DNA of 64,000 nucleotides from Bifidobacterium platyrrhinorum (GCF_010667645.1 NZ_WHZV01000002.1:161990-225989), one strand, 5' to 3'. Positions 54,574-63,490 are shown, numbered from the stretch's first letter. Numbers and translations are program-made. The notes: generated from the sequence alone by a model not told the origin.

Positions 54574-57327
54574 ATGGAGGGTCCCGAGATCAAGGCCGCC
54601 GAGGCCGTTATCGATAATGGATCATTCGGCAAGCGCACGCTGCGCTTCGAGACCGGCCGCCTCGCCCAGCAGGCGGACGGCGCCGTCGCCGCCTACCTGG
54701 ACGACGACACCATGGTGCTGAGCACTACCACCGCCGGTTCCAGCCCGAAGGAGAACTACGACTTCTTCCCGCTGACCGTCGACGTCGAGGAGAAGATGTA
54801 CGCCGCGGGCAAGATTCCCGGCTCCTTCTTCCGCCGCGAGGGCCGTCCGTCCAACGACGCCATCCTCGCCTGCCGCATCATCGACCGCCCGCTGCGCCCG
54901 CTGTTCCCGCACACGCTGCGCAACGAGGTGCAGGTCGTCGAGACCGTGCTCGCCGTCAACCCGGACGACGCGTACGACGTGGTCGCGCTGAACGCGGCCT
55001 CCGCCTCCACCATGATCTCCGGCCTGCCGTTCGGCGGCCCGGTCTCCGGCGTGCGTCTGGCCCTCATCGACGGCCAGTGGGTCGCCTTCCCGAAGTGGAG
55101 CGAGCGTGAGCGCGCCGTGTTCGAGATCGTGGTCGCGGGCCGCGTGATCGAGAACGGCGACGTCGCGATCGCCATGATCGAGGCCGGCGCCGGCAAGAAC
55201 GCCTGGCACCTCATCTACGACGAGGGCCAGACCAAGCCGGACGAGACCGTCGTGGCCGAGGGCCTCGAGGCCGCCAAGCCGTTCATCAAGGTGATCTGCG
55301 AGGCGCAGAACGAGCTCAAGGAGAAGGCCGCGAAGGCCACCAAGGAGTTCCCGCTCTTCCCGGAGTACACCGAGGACCTCTACAACCGCATCGACGAGAT
55401 CGCCCACCACGACCTCGACGAGGCGCTGACCATCGCGGAGAAGCTGCCGCGTCAGGATCGCATCCATGAGATCAAGGAGCACGTGCGCGAGATCCTCGCC
55501 AACGAGTTCACCGACATGGACGACGCCGAGAAGGACAAGGAGCTCGGCAACGCGTTCAAGGAGCTGCAGCGCCAGATCGTGCGCCGCCGCATCCTCACCG
55601 AGGACTACCGCATCGACGGCCGTGGCCTGAAGGACATCCGCACCCTGTCCGCCGAGGTGGACATCGTGCCGCGCGTCCACGGCTCCGCCCTGTTCCAGCG
55701 CGGCGAGACCCAGATCCTGGGCGTCACCACGCTGAACATGCTCAAGATGGAGCAGCAGCTGGACTCCCTGTCCGGCCCGCAGTCGAAGCGCTACATGCAC
55801 AACTACGAGATGCCGCCGTACTCCACCGGCGAGACCGGCCGCGTCGGCTCCCCGAAGCGCCGCGAGATCGGCCACGGCGCCCTCGCCGAGAAGGCCCTCG
55901 TGCCGGTGCTGCCGAGCCGTGAGGAGTTCCCGTACGCGATCCGCCAGGTCTCCGAGGCCATCGGCTCCAACGGCTCCACCTCCATGGGCTCCGTGTGCGC
56001 CTCCACCCTGTCGCTGCTGGCGGCGGGCGTGCCGCTGAAGGCCCCGGTCGCGGGCATCGCGATGGGCCTGGTCTCCGGTGATGTGGACGGCCAGCACATC
56101 TACAAGACCCTGACCGACATCCTGGGCGCCGAGGACGCGTTCGGCGACATGGACTTCAAGGTGGCCGGCACCTCCGAGTTCATCACCGCCCTGCAGCTCG
56201 ACACCAAGCTGGACGGCATCCCGGCCGACATCCTCGCCGCCGCCCTGCAGCAGGCCAAGGACGCGCGCACCACGATCCTCGAGGTCATCAACGAGTGCAT
56301 CGACGGCCCGGCCGAGATGAGCGAGTTCGCCCCGCGCATCATCACCACCACCGTGCCGGTGGAGAAGATCGGCGAGGTCATCGGCCCGAAGGGCAAGATG
56401 ATCAACCAGATCCAGGAGGATACGGGCGCCGAGATCGCCATCGAGGATGACGGCACCGTGTTCATCTCCTCCGAGGGCGGCGAGGCCGCCGAGAAGGCGA
56501 AGCAGATCATCGACCAGATCGCCAACCCGCACGTGCCGCAGGCCGGCGAGACCTACAACGGCAAGGTCGTGAAGACCACGTCGTTCGGCGCGTTCGTGAA
56601 CCTGACCCCGGGCACCGACGGTCTGCTGCACATCTCGCAGATCCGCAACCTGACCAACGGCGAGCGCATCGACCAGGTCGAGGACGTGCTCAAGGAGGGC
56701 GACACCGTCGAGGTGGTCGTCCAGGGTGTGGACGACCGCGGCAAGATCTCGCTCGCGATCCCCGGTTTTGAGGATCAGGAGTCGGGCGCGGGCCGTCGCG
56801 GCGGCGACCGTCCGTCCCGCGGCGACCGTTCCGACCGTGACGACCGTCGCGGCGGCCGCGGCCCGCGTCGCGACCGTGACGACCGTCGCTCGGATCGTGA
56901 TGACCGTGACGATCGCGATTACGACGATCGTCCGCGTCGCCGCCGCCCGGTGGAGCGCGACGATGACGATCGTGATTACGATGATCGTCCGCGTCGCCGT
57001 CGTTCCGCCGACCGCGATTACGATGACCGTGACGATCGTGATTACGATGATCGTCCGCGTCGCCGTCGTTCCGCCGACCGCGACTACGATGACCGTGACG
57101 ACCGCCGTGGTTCCCGCGCCGAGCGCGGCGACCGCGATGACGATCGTCCGCGTCGCCGTCGTTCCGACCGTGACGATGACCGTCGTGGCGGCCGTCGTGG
57201 CGGCTACGATCGCAACCCGCGTTACGCGACCGACGAGAACTACGATGAATACCATGCGGACCGCGTGGAGCGCACCGAGCGCCCGCGCCGCCGTGTGCGT
57301 CGAGACTTCGACCCGTTCGAGGACTGA
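54574..57327 (+). CDS. pnp: Polynucleotide phosphorylase with Arg/Asp-rich C-terminal tail
   Basis: The 917-residue 3'-5' exoribonuclease/polymerase has a first RNase PH domain ([40 protein letters not shown]), a helical linker, a second catalytic RNase PH domain ([71 protein letters not shown]), KH ([16 protein letters not shown] about 600) and S1 ([20 protein letters not shown] about 660). Beyond about residue 735 is a roughly 180-residue tail of near-repeats [14 protein letters not shown]. The start at 54574 follows AAAGGAGGAACC. The tail mirrors the one on RNase E/G in this window. Confidence 0.96.
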   Translation: MEGPEIKAAEAVIDNGSFGKRTLRFETGRLAQQADGAVAAYLDDDTMVLSTTTAGSSPKENYDFFPLTVDVEEKMYAAGKIPGSFFRREGRPSNDAILACRIIDRPLRPLFPHTLRNEVQVVETVLAVNPDDAYDVVALNAASASTMISGLPFGGPVSGVRLALIDGQWVAFPKWSERERAVFEIVVAGRVIENGDVAIAMIEAGAGKNAWHLIYDEGQTKPDETVVAEGLEAAKPFIKVICEAQNELKEKAAKATKEFPLFPEYTEDLYNRIDEIAHHDLDEALTIAEKLPRQDRIHEIKEHVREILANEFTDMDDAEKDKELGNAFKELQRQIVRRRILTEDYRIDGRGLKDIRTLSAEVDIVPRVHGSALFQRGETQILGVTTLNMLKMEQQLDSLSGPQSKRYMHNYEMPPYSTGETGRVGSPKRREIGHGALAEKALVPVLPSREEFPYAIRQVSEAIGSNGSTSMGSVCASTLSLLAAGVPLKAPVAGIAMGLVSGDVDGQHIYKTLTDILGAEDAFGDMDFKVAGTSEFITALQLDTKLDGIPADILAAALQQAKDARTTILEVINECIDGPAEMSEFAPRIITTTVPVEKIGEVIGPKGKMINQIQEDTGAEIAIEDDGTVFISSEGGEAAEKAKQIIDQIANPHVPQAGETYNGKVVKTTSFGAFVNLTPGTDGLLHISQIRNLTNGERIDQVEDVLKEGDTVEVVVQGVDDRGKISLAIPGFEDQESGAGRRGGDRPSRGDRSDRDDRRGGRGPRRDRDDRRSDRDDRDDRDYDDRPRRRRPVERDDDDRDYDDRPRRRRSADRDYDDRDDRDYDDRPRRRRSADRDYDDRDDRRGSRAERGDRDDDRPRRRRSDRDDDRRGGRRGGYDRNPRYATDENYDEYHADRVERTERPRRRVRRDFDPFED

Positions 57328-57378
57328 TCGGACCCTATCGGTCCTCAGGCGTGTCGTAACGCTTGAGTAAGGAGAGAA

Positions 57379-57417
57379 ACGCCCGCCACCGGATTCCAAC
57401 CGGCGGCGGGTGTTTTG
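57379..57417 (+). terminator. Terminator of pnp
   Basis: ACGCCCGCCACCGG (57379-57392) pairs with CCGGCGGCGGGTGT (57400-57413, one C-A mismatch), followed by TTTT. Confidence 0.85.
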
Positions 57418-57494
57418 CTATGTGGACGGTCGGGTGTTTTGCGGGGTTTCGCGATGGGGTGGAAGAGGTGTGTCGCGCTTGGAAAATGGGGCAT

Positions 57495-57505
57495 CCCCCC
57501 CCCCC
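57495..57505 (+). repeat. Homopolymer tract C(11) upstream of InlB-like gene 1
   Basis: Eleven consecutive C residues, about 30 bp upstream of a possible -35 (TTGACT near 57536). Such tracts slip during replication. A matching G(11) tract precedes the paralogous gene at 63599. Confidence 0.85.
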
Positions 57506-57575
57506 TAACGCCGAAGCTTGGAAAACCCTTGAGCTTGACTATGTCTTCTACTTGGAGTTACATAGGCGATAGCTG

Positions 57576-57628
57576 AGGTTCCGGTTGAGGACGGAACCTG
57601 GGTTTGTTTCAGGCGATTTTCGAAGGCG
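57576..57628 (+). promoter_or_regulatory. Conserved leader RNA of InlB-like gene 1
   Basis: A hairpin AGGTTCCG (57576-57583) / CGGAACCT (57592-57599) with 8-nt loop GTTGAGGA is followed after 15 nt by GATTTTCGAAGGCG (57615-57628), 56 nt before the start codon. The paralogue at 63599 has the same architecture with a different but equally paired stem. Confidence 0.7.
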
Positions 57629-57684
57629 TCTGCTTGGGACAAGTGTAACTGATGGTAATTGGAAGTACTATCGAAGGGTCCCAA

Positions 57685-60117
57685 ATGACTGTTAAGAAGT
57701 TTGTGGGCGCGGTCGCCGCAGCTGCGATGCTGGTGTGCCTCGTCCCCGCGACTAGTGCGGTCGCTGCGGAGGAAACCGCCGCGCCGAACACTACGACGCA
57801 AACCAACAATACGTGCAGTGTCACGTTGGAAGTCAACGGCTACCGTCTTGTGGTGCCGGATGCGAATGGCCGTGTTTCCTGTGGTGACACGCTGGCCAAG
57901 GCTGTTGCCACCTACCAGTCCAGCTTCAATATTGATTTCTCGAAGCAGGAGATTACTGGCTGGAAGATTGACAATGCCGGCATGAATGTTAAGACCAGCG
58001 CTCCGCTCAACAGCGAGGAGTTCCAGGCTCCGCATGTTCTGGTCGCTCAGGTGAAGGACAAGCCGGCCGTGCCGCAGTACGCGACCGTTCACTTCGTGAA
58101 CACGCTGACCGGCAACGACTACAGCTCCACCGATAAGGCCGTCTTCAACGACACGCTGCTGAAGTACGCGCCGACCGTGACCGAGAATGGCTACACCTTC
58201 GCCGGCTGGACCTACGATCAGGCCGGCCAGAAGCCGGTGGGTCAGAACGACCCGGTCACTGGTGGCACCGTCATCTATGTCTACGCTCAATGGACCAAGA
58301 ACGCCGAGCCGCAGCCGGTCGCCAAGACCTTGGTCACCTTCGAGGTGAACGGCAAGGTCGTCTCCGGCGGTTTCGTGAACACCGGCAGCAAGCTGTCCGA
58401 CGTCTACAACACCAAGAAGGCCGAGATCCAGGGCAAGATTCCCGCGGGTAAGGTCATCGCCCGTTGGACCGACAAGGCCACCAGCAAGGTGTACACCACC
58501 GGTCTTGACGACTGGGATGCCGTCGCCACCGGCGACCGTCAGGTGCTGGTCGCGTTCTTCGAGGACGCCCCGGTCAACCACTCCACTATCACCTACAAGG
58601 ACTCCATCTCCGGCAAGACTTACACCACGAACATCGTTGAGTACTGGAAGCCGGTTCTGAGCGACGCCTTCGACGTTGCCAAGGACGGCTACACCTTCGC
58701 TGGCTGGACCTACGATCGCGAAGGCAAGATTCCGGTTGCCAAGGGTGACGTTGCTTCCAAGGATACTTACGAGATCTGGGCTCAGTGGAAGAAGACCCCG
58801 AAGACTCTGGTCACTTTCTCCGTGAACGGTAAGTCCATCTCCGGTGGCTTCGTGAACACCGGCAGCAAGCTTGGCGATCTCTACAACGCCAAGAAGGCCG
58901 AGATCCAGGGCAAGATCCCCGCAGGCAAGGTCATCACCCGTTGGACCGACAAGGCCACCCACAAGGTGTACACCACCGATCTCACCGACTGGGATGCCGT
59001 CGCCACCGGCGACCGTCAGGTCCTCGTCGCGTTCTTCGATGACGCTCCGGCCGAGTACTTCACCGTCACTTACAAGGATTCCCTGACCGGCAAGACCTAC
59101 CTGACCAACCGCGTCAAGAACGGCGGCAAGGTGCTCAGCGATTCCTTCGACGTTGCCAAGAAGGGCTACACCTTCGCCGGCTGGAGCTACGATCAGGAAG
59201 GCAAGTCCCCGGTCCTGAAGTCCGACTTCGTCTCCCACGACACTGTGGTTTACGCTCAGTGGAAGGCCACCTACTACACCGTCACCTACAAGGATTCCCT
59301 GACCGGCAAGACCTACACCACCAACCGCGTCAAGTTCGGCGGCAAGGTGCTCAGCGATTCCTTCGACGTTGCCAAGAAGGGCTACACCTTCGCCGGCTGG
59401 ACCTTCGACAAGAAGGGCAAGAAGGCCGTGACGGACACCGCCAAGGTGCGCAAGGACGTCACCGTGTGGGCTCAGTGGACCAAGAAGAAGGTCTACACCA
59501 TCAACTACGCCGATTCCATGACCGGCAAGGTGTACACCTCCAACCAGATCACCGAGGGCGGCAAGTACCTTGACATCCACTTCGAGGTCGCCAAGAAGGG
59601 CTACACCTTCAACGGCTGGACCTTCGATCGCGAGGGCCACTACCCGGTGAACGCTGACGCCGTCGTGAACGACGAGTACGTCAACGCTTTCGGCGACACC
59701 ATCTACGCTCAGTGGAAGCAGGACAACGCCCGCTCCGTCACCTTCATCTGGAGCGATGACGAGGGCACCAACCACATCTCCCGCGTGAATGTGGTCGAGG
59801 GCACCAAGCTCACTGAGGATCAGGTCCCGGTCCCGGGCACCCGCACTGGTTACAAGTTCAAGGGCTGGTTCGCGCAGACTGGTCATGAGTTCGACATCAA
59901 CGAGCCTGTGACCGCTAACTACGTGTACACCGCTCGTTGGACCAAGGTCGTGCCGGCCGCCAAGCTGACCCCGGCTCAGAAGAACGCCAAGAAGGCCACG
60001 AAGAAGGCCAAGGCTCAGCTGAGCCAGACCGGTTCCGCGGTCCTCGGCGTGTCTGCTGTCGCGGTCATCGCTATGATCGGTGCCGGCGTGGTCCTCACGC
60101 TCCGCAAGCGCGCCTGA
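57685..60117 (+). CDS. Secreted InlB B-repeat/Flg_new repeat surface protein
   Basis: An 810-residue protein with a signal peptide (TVKKFVGAVAAAAMLVCLVP, then ATSAVAAEE). It contains multiple Listeria-Bacteroides type repeats of about 70-80 residues, each with the pattern VTYKDSLTGKTYTTN...GYTFAGWTYD...VYAQW. Two larger modules (KTLVTFEVNGKVVSGGFVNT and KTLVTFSVNGKSISGGFVNT) are nearly identical internal duplications. The C-terminus has LSQTG, a hydrophobic helix and LRKRA, resembling a sortase signal. It probably decorates the cell surface. Codon use is less GC-biased than its neighbours. The start at 57685 follows GAAGGG. An ATG at 57652 is possible but would spoil the signal peptide. No sortase gene is present. 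Confidence 0.88.
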   Translation: MTVKKFVGAVAAAAMLVCLVPATSAVAAEETAAPNTTTQTNNTCSVTLEVNGYRLVVPDANGRVSCGDTLAKAVATYQSSFNIDFSKQEITGWKIDNAGMNVKTSAPLNSEEFQAPHVLVAQVKDKPAVPQYATVHFVNTLTGNDYSSTDKAVFNDTLLKYAPTVTENGYTFAGWTYDQAGQKPVGQNDPVTGGTVIYVYAQWTKNAEPQPVAKTLVTFEVNGKVVSGGFVNTGSKLSDVYNTKKAEIQGKIPAGKVIARWTDKATSKVYTTGLDDWDAVATGDRQVLVAFFEDAPVNHSTITYKDSISGKTYTTNIVEYWKPVLSDAFDVAKDGYTFAGWTYDREGKIPVAKGDVASKDTYEIWAQWKKTPKTLVTFSVNGKSISGGFVNTGSKLGDLYNAKKAEIQGKIPAGKVITRWTDKATHKVYTTDLTDWDAVATGDRQVLVAFFDDAPAEYFTVTYKDSLTGKTYLTNRVKNGGKVLSDSFDVAKKGYTFAGWSYDQEGKSPVLKSDFVSHDTVVYAQWKATYYTVTYKDSLTGKTYTTNRVKFGGKVLSDSFDVAKKGYTFAGWTFDKKGKKAVTDTAKVRKDVTVWAQWTKKKVYTINYADSMTGKVYTSNQITEGGKYLDIHFEVAKKGYTFNGWTFDREGHYPVNADAVVNDEYVNAFGDTIYAQWKQDNARSVTFIWSDDEGTNHISRVNVVEGTKLTEDQVPVPGTRTGYKFKGWFAQTGHEFDINEPVTANYVYTARWTKVVPAAKLTPAQKNAKKATKKAKAQLSQTGSAVLGVSAVAVIAMIGAGVVLTLRKRA

Positions 60118-60160
60118 GCTTCACGCTCAGCCCGCTGCGGCCAGGCCGAACAATCACAAG

Positions 60161-60263
60161 CTTGATTGGCGGTTGTCCGACCTCCTCAAATGCAGTTGAC
60201 GGTGTGAGGCTGCCTTCGAAATCACCTCGCATCTGATGCATGGCCTCACGGCCGCCAATCAAG
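60161..60263. ncRNA. Structured intergenic element, copy 1
   Basis: The outer stem is a perfect 12-bp CTTGATTGGCGG (60161-60172) with 60252-60263. The inner stem is GGTGTGAGG (60201-60209) with CCTCGCATC (60225-60233), around loop CTGCCTTCGAAATCA. Copy 2 is at 60997. Pairs are preserved where bases differ. It lies in the 3' region of the InlB-like gene, immediately before the terminator. Whether it acts as RNA is inferred from covariation. Confidence 0.6.
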
Positions 60264-60299
60264 GGGCCCCTGGGAGCAATCCCAGGGGCCCTATTTGTA
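60264..60299 (+). terminator. Terminator of InlB-like gene 1
   Basis: GGGCCCCTGGGA (60264-60275) pairs perfectly with TCCCAGGGGCCC (60280-60291), GCAA tetraloop, followed by TATTTGTATTT. Confidence 0.88.
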
Positions 60300-60674
60300 T
60301 TTCCTCGAAAAATATTCGGTGTGGAATCGGAACCTGACGTGCGCGGGGAACAGCGTACATGGCAGTCGTCATGATCTTCGACATACTGCTATGCATCGCA
60401 GGTATTGAGAAGGGGCTCCGGTGAAATGCCCGGGGCCCCTTGGTCTGACGAGGGTGGACCAGAACCACCCCATCGGTTTTGGTCCGTTCTCGAAAGTCGT
60501 TGCGCACCGCCTTGAAAGGAGAACGGCTAGCAGTACCTCTACCGACCCCTCCACTATAACCGATAGACTTGAATTTCGCCGTGGAATCCTCTAGCAGGGA
60601 TGAACCGGCCATCCGGCAATCGTCGGATGACGCTGCCGCGTCCTACGCGGCGCGGCCTGACGGAAAGGCGCGTC
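60300..60674. other. Gene-poor spacer with a possible 21-codon hydrophobic peptide
   Basis: An ATG at 60359 opens a 21-codon frame encoding MAVVMIFDILLCIAGIEKGL plus R, hydrophobic and overlapping an imperfect hairpin (AAGGGGCTCCG with CGGGGCCCCTT, 60410-60441). This is reminiscent of small type I toxin peptides, but without a ribosome site it is not called as a gene. TATAAC at 60555 is a possible -10. Confidence 0.3.
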
Positions 60675-60839
60675 ATGCGCACACCAGAAGAAGGGCCGCG
60701 AAGCGGCTCCATGCTGTGGTATATGGCGATTATCATAATCGTCATGTCGTCCAGAACCGACACGGTCACGGCCGATGTCATATGCGTTGGCCTTACGGTT
60801 TACGCCATGTGGCGGCACCACGCAAAGGATCGCAACTAG
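60675..60839 (+). CDS. Small two-helix membrane protein
   Basis: A 54-residue frame beginning MRTPEEGPRSGS with two hydrophobic segments (MLWYMAIIIIVMSS and VTADVICVGLTVYAMW) and a basic end HHAKDRN. A GGAAAGG ribosome site is six bases before the ATG, and a perfect 14-bp terminator starts ten bases after the stop codon, which supports it as a real transcription unit. Longer in-frame ATGs upstream (60600) have no site. The function is unknown. Confidence 0.55.
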   Translation: MRTPEEGPRSGSMLWYMAIIIIVMSSRTDTVTADVICVGLTVYAMWRHHAKDRN

Positions 60840-60848
60840 CGGTTCTTC

Positions 60849-60884
60849 AGGGTTTCTGCAAGTACCAGCTTGCAGAAACCCTTT
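60849..60884 (+). terminator. Terminator of the small membrane gene
   Basis: AGGGTTTCTGCAAG (60849-60862) pairs perfectly with 60869-60882, loop TACCAG, followed by TT. Confidence 0.75.
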
Positions 60885-60996
60885 ACAAAGTGTGTTTTCT
60901 CTGATACGGCCCGTGTCGTGTATGTTTCTCGAAGTGCGCGAAAACGGAATACGGCGGCTTCACGCCACGGTGCGTGACATGCAATGAAGAAAAAGC

Positions 60997-61096
60997 GATC
61001 GGCGGTCGCTCGACCTCCTCGTATGCGAGGGTGGCGCGGGCCTGCCTTCGAAATCATCCCGCGCCGTCTTGGTGCATGGCCTGGCGGCCGCCGATC
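60997..61096. ncRNA. Structured intergenic element, copy 2
   Basis: The outer stem GATCGGCGG (60997-61005) pairs with CCGCCGATC (61088-61096). The inner stem GGCGCGGG (61033-61040) pairs with CCCGCGCC (61058-61065), and the loop contains CTGCCTTCGAAATCA as in copy 1. CGACCTCCTC and GCATGGCCT are also shared with copy 1. Confidence 0.6.
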
Positions 61097-61449
61097 ACGT
61101 GTGGATTCGCCGGGCGGATGCCGGTGAGAGGGGCTGTACGGCTTCTCGGGTCCCAATGATGAGAGGCCATGCAGTGAATCTCACCGGCGGCGCGCACGTT
61201 CTATTGAGGATCGAACGCACGGCGCGGCCGTGAACCCACGTCGTTGAGCCCAACCGAGCATGTGTTGCCGGGCTCTATGCCATTTATACCCCCTCCGCCG
61301 TACAAATATCGGGTGCTTTTCCGCATTATAGGGGGTCGTCTCACGTGGTGGACGGCCAACGTGAGGTCCGCCGGGTGACCGCCGGGCGAATCAACGGGCG
61401 GACCGGCGGCGTATGACGACGAGGGGAGGGCGGAATCGGAACGTCGCCT
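61097..61449. other. Gene-poor spacer between element copy 2 and the XRE gene
   Basis: No supported gene. A TATAAT box is present on the minus strand (61330-61325) without a good -35, and ACCCCCT/AGGGGGT (61288-61294, 61330-61336) can pair. GC-rich CCGCCGGG strings precede the XRE gene's 3' end. Confidence 0.35.
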
Positions 61450-61761
61450 TCAGACGATCGCGATGGGCTCGTTTCCCGGCAGGGCGATGCTGACATGCAG
61501 GGTGCCGCCAAGCCCTTCGACGTATCGTTTCAGCGTGGAGACCTGCGTGCGGTCGATGTCGGCGAGCTCGATCTCGCACACGCGCTTCTGGTTCACGCCC
61601 ATATGACCGGCGAGCTGCTGCTGCGTCAGATCGCAGGCCCTGCGCACGTCCCTGAGCCCGTATACGCGATCATGGTCCCGCAGCAGTCCTCCATACGGTT
61701 CCGGGCCGCGTTCGGCAAGACCGCGTTTGGTCGCGCGCGTCCCGCGTGAGGCATGCGTCAT
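61450..61761 (-). CDS. XRE-family helix-turn-helix protein (antitoxin-like), no visible toxin partner
   Basis: A 103-residue protein with a basic N-terminus and an XRE HTH: LRDVRRACDLTQQQLAGHMG, continuing VNQKRVCEIE. The tail TLKRYVEGLGGTLHVSIALP is characteristic of HigA-like antitoxins and related DNA-binding regulators. AGGAGGGACG precedes the ATG at 61761. In toxin-antitoxin loci a HigB-like gene would adjoin it, but none is found on either side, so it is an orphan. About 100 bp upstream is a tandem 22-bp direct repeat with TCCCGWCGGGA palindromes that may be its operator. Confidence 0.85.
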   Translation of the reverse strand: MTHASRGTRATKRGLAERGPEPYGGLLRDHDRVYGLRDVRRACDLTQQQLAGHMGVNQKRVCEIELADIDRTQVSTLKRYVEGLGGTLHVSIALPGNEPIAIV

Positions 61762-61858
61762 ATCGTCCCTCCTGTTCCCGCGTCCATCGGATCGACGGAC
61801 GTTCGTGCGATGAGGGTACGCGATGGAGGAGCGCCGTGTCCACGTCGGCACGACGAAT

Positions 61859-61905
61859 GTGGATAACTCCCGTCGGGATGGTGGACAATTCCCGTCCCGA
61901 CGGGA
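61859..61905. promoter_or_regulatory. Tandem operator-like repeats or terminator between XRE and PLP enzyme genes
   Basis: GTGGATAACTCCCGTC (61859-61874) recurs as GTGGACAATTCCCGTC (61881-61896), period 22 bp. TCCCGTCGGGA (61868-61878) and TCCCGACGGGA (61895-61905) are each palindromic and also mutually complementary, so the same DNA could be an operator pair for XRE or a terminator for the upstream PLP gene. Confidence 0.5.
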
Positions 61906-61951
61906 ACGTCGCGGTCCGCAGAACGCTGACGGTCGGCGGGCCGCGACCGTG

Positions 61952-63172
61952 TCACAGCCCGGCTTCGGCGAGGGCGTGGTCGATGTCGCGGATGAGGTCG
62001 TCGGTGTCCTCGAGACCCACGGCCAGGCGGAAGAACCCGCGGTGGAACTCCTCCGGGTACAGGTACTGGCGTTCGTCGTCCTCGCCGAGGAACACGATGA
62101 GGCTTTCGTCATGGCCTAGCGACACGGCCGACGTGATCACGTTGAGCTTGCTCACGAACCGGTTGTGCCCGTCATGGTTGGTGTCGAGACCGAACGAGAG
62201 CACGCCGCCGAAGCCCGCGTCCGGACGGGCGAGCTGGCGTGCCGCCACGTCGTGATGCGGGTGCGACTCGAGCCCCGGGTACGCGACGAACCGCACCTGC
62301 GGCAACGATTCCAGATGCTTCGCGATGGCCAGGGCGGACGCGTTGTGCTGGCGCATGCGCAGCGGCAACGTCACCGAACCGCGGTTGATGAGCCACGCGT
62401 TGAACGGCGAGATGATGCCGCCGTAGTTCACCTGATAGGTGAAACGGATCTTGTCGGTGAGCTCCTTGCGGGTAGCGATGGCGCCGCCGAGCGCGTCGCC
62501 GTGCCCGTTGATGTACTTCGTGAGGCTTTCGATGACGACATCCGCGCCGAGATCGGCGGGGCGCACGTTGAACGGCGAGTTGAACGTGTTGTCGACGGAG
62601 AGGAGTGCGCCCGCATCGTGCGCGAGTTTCGCCGCCGCCCCGATGTCCGTGACCTTCAACGTCGGGTTGGCGGGCGTCTCGATGTGCACGAGCTTCGTGT
62701 TCGGGCGGATCGCGTTCGCGATGTTGGCCGGATCGGACGTGTCCACGATCGACGTCTCGATGCCGTATTTCTCCGGCAGGATTTGGTTGAGCAGACGGTA
62801 GGCGGCGATATATGTCGTGTCGGAGAAGATCGCGTGGTCGCCGCGGTTGAGCAGCGTGGTGAACGTGGCGGCGAGGGCGGCGACGCCGGAGGCGAGCACG
62901 ACCGCGTCTTCGGTGCCTTCGAGATTCGCGAGCTTCGCCTCGAGGTAGCGCTGGTTCGGGTGGCCGTTGCGCGTGTACAGGTTCACGTCCGAGCTGGACC
63001 AGTTGATGTCGGAGGGGTCGTAGGGCAGGGCGTAGGCGTTCGCCAGCGTGATCGGGCGGCGGATCGCGCCGGTCTCGGCGTCGACCCCGTTGCCGAGGTG
63101 GATGGATTTGGTCGCGAAACCGAGCGGCGTGCCGTCGAACGATTCGCCATGATGCACAAGATCTGAAGTCAT
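61952..63172 (-). CDS. Cys/Met metabolism PLP-dependent enzyme (cystathionine gamma-synthase/lyase type)
   Basis: A 406-residue enzyme of the trans-sulfuration fold. It has FATKSIHLGNGVDAETGAIR at the N-terminus, YTRNGHPNQRYLEAKLANLE (PLP phosphate region), VLASGVAALAATFTTLL, VHIETPANPTLKVTDI, VDNTFNSPFNVRPADLGADV and the Schiff-base lysine in ESLTKYINGHGDALGG. It could be cystathionine gamma-synthase, gamma-lyase or methionine gamma-lyase. The family does not allow a firm choice. A weak GGAACC precedes the ATG at 63172. Downstream on the same strand lies the XRE gene, probably as a separate unit. Confidence 0.88.
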   Translation of the reverse strand: MTSDLVHHGESFDGTPLGFATKSIHLGNGVDAETGAIRRPITLANAYALPYDPSDINWSSSDVNLYTRNGHPNQRYLEAKLANLEGTEDAVVLASGVAALAATFTTLLNRGDHAIFSDTTYIAAYRLLNQILPEKYGIETSIVDTSDPANIANAIRPNTKLVHIETPANPTLKVTDIGAAAKLAHDAGALLSVDNTFNSPFNVRPADLGADVVIESLTKYINGHGDALGGAIATRKELTDKIRFTYQVNYGGIISPFNAWLINRGSVTLPLRMRQHNASALAIAKHLESLPQVRFVAYPGLESHPHHDVAARQLARPDAGFGGVLSFGLDTNHDGHNRFVSKLNVITSAVSLGHDESLIVFLGEDDERQYLYPEEFHRGFFRLAVGLEDTDDLIRDIDHALAEAGL

Positions 63173-63465
63173 GGTTCCGGTCTACCAGCCGCGCGTTGCG
63201 CGCGCGAACGTGCGTGGCCGGCGCAAAACCGCGGAATCATGCGGTTTGATAGCCATCCATAGGAAGAACCGTGGATTGTGGTGGCGAGGCGGGCCGTTGG
63301 GTGGCGGATATCGGGTGCCGGATGGAGGGTGCCGGGAGGTGGCGACGGATGCGGCGGGCCGTCGCCGGGTTCGCCGGTATACGAACGTTTCGTCGGTATG
63401 CGAAACGTTCGGGTGATGGATTCCGGTCGCGATGTTAATACCCTACACCCCCTATATTTGTCCTC
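63173..63465. other. Upstream region of InlB-like gene 2
   Basis: No gene is supported. Near 63435-63460 an AT-richer stretch (GATGTTAATACCCTACACC, then CCCTATATTTG) contains a possible -10 TATATT directly before the G tract. Confidence 0.4.
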
Positions 63466-63476
63466 GGGGGGGGGGG
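63466..63476 (+). repeat. Homopolymer tract G(11) upstream of InlB-like gene 2
   Basis: Eleven consecutive G residues, 15 bp before the leader hairpin and about 120 bp before the start codon. It is a likely slippage site near the promoter or transcription start. Confidence 0.85.
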
Positions 63477-63490
63477 TATCTTTTTCTGGT

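Noticed and set aside
60569..60904. 111-codon frame overlapping the small membrane gene
   Set aside because: It has no ribosome site or hydrophobic pattern and runs through the terminator hairpin.
61450..62112. Longer 220-codon version of the XRE gene
   Set aside because: The extra N-terminal part is antisense/out of frame to the PLP-enzyme gene end, is Ser/Arg/Thr-rich, and a strong ribosome site marks the start at 61761.
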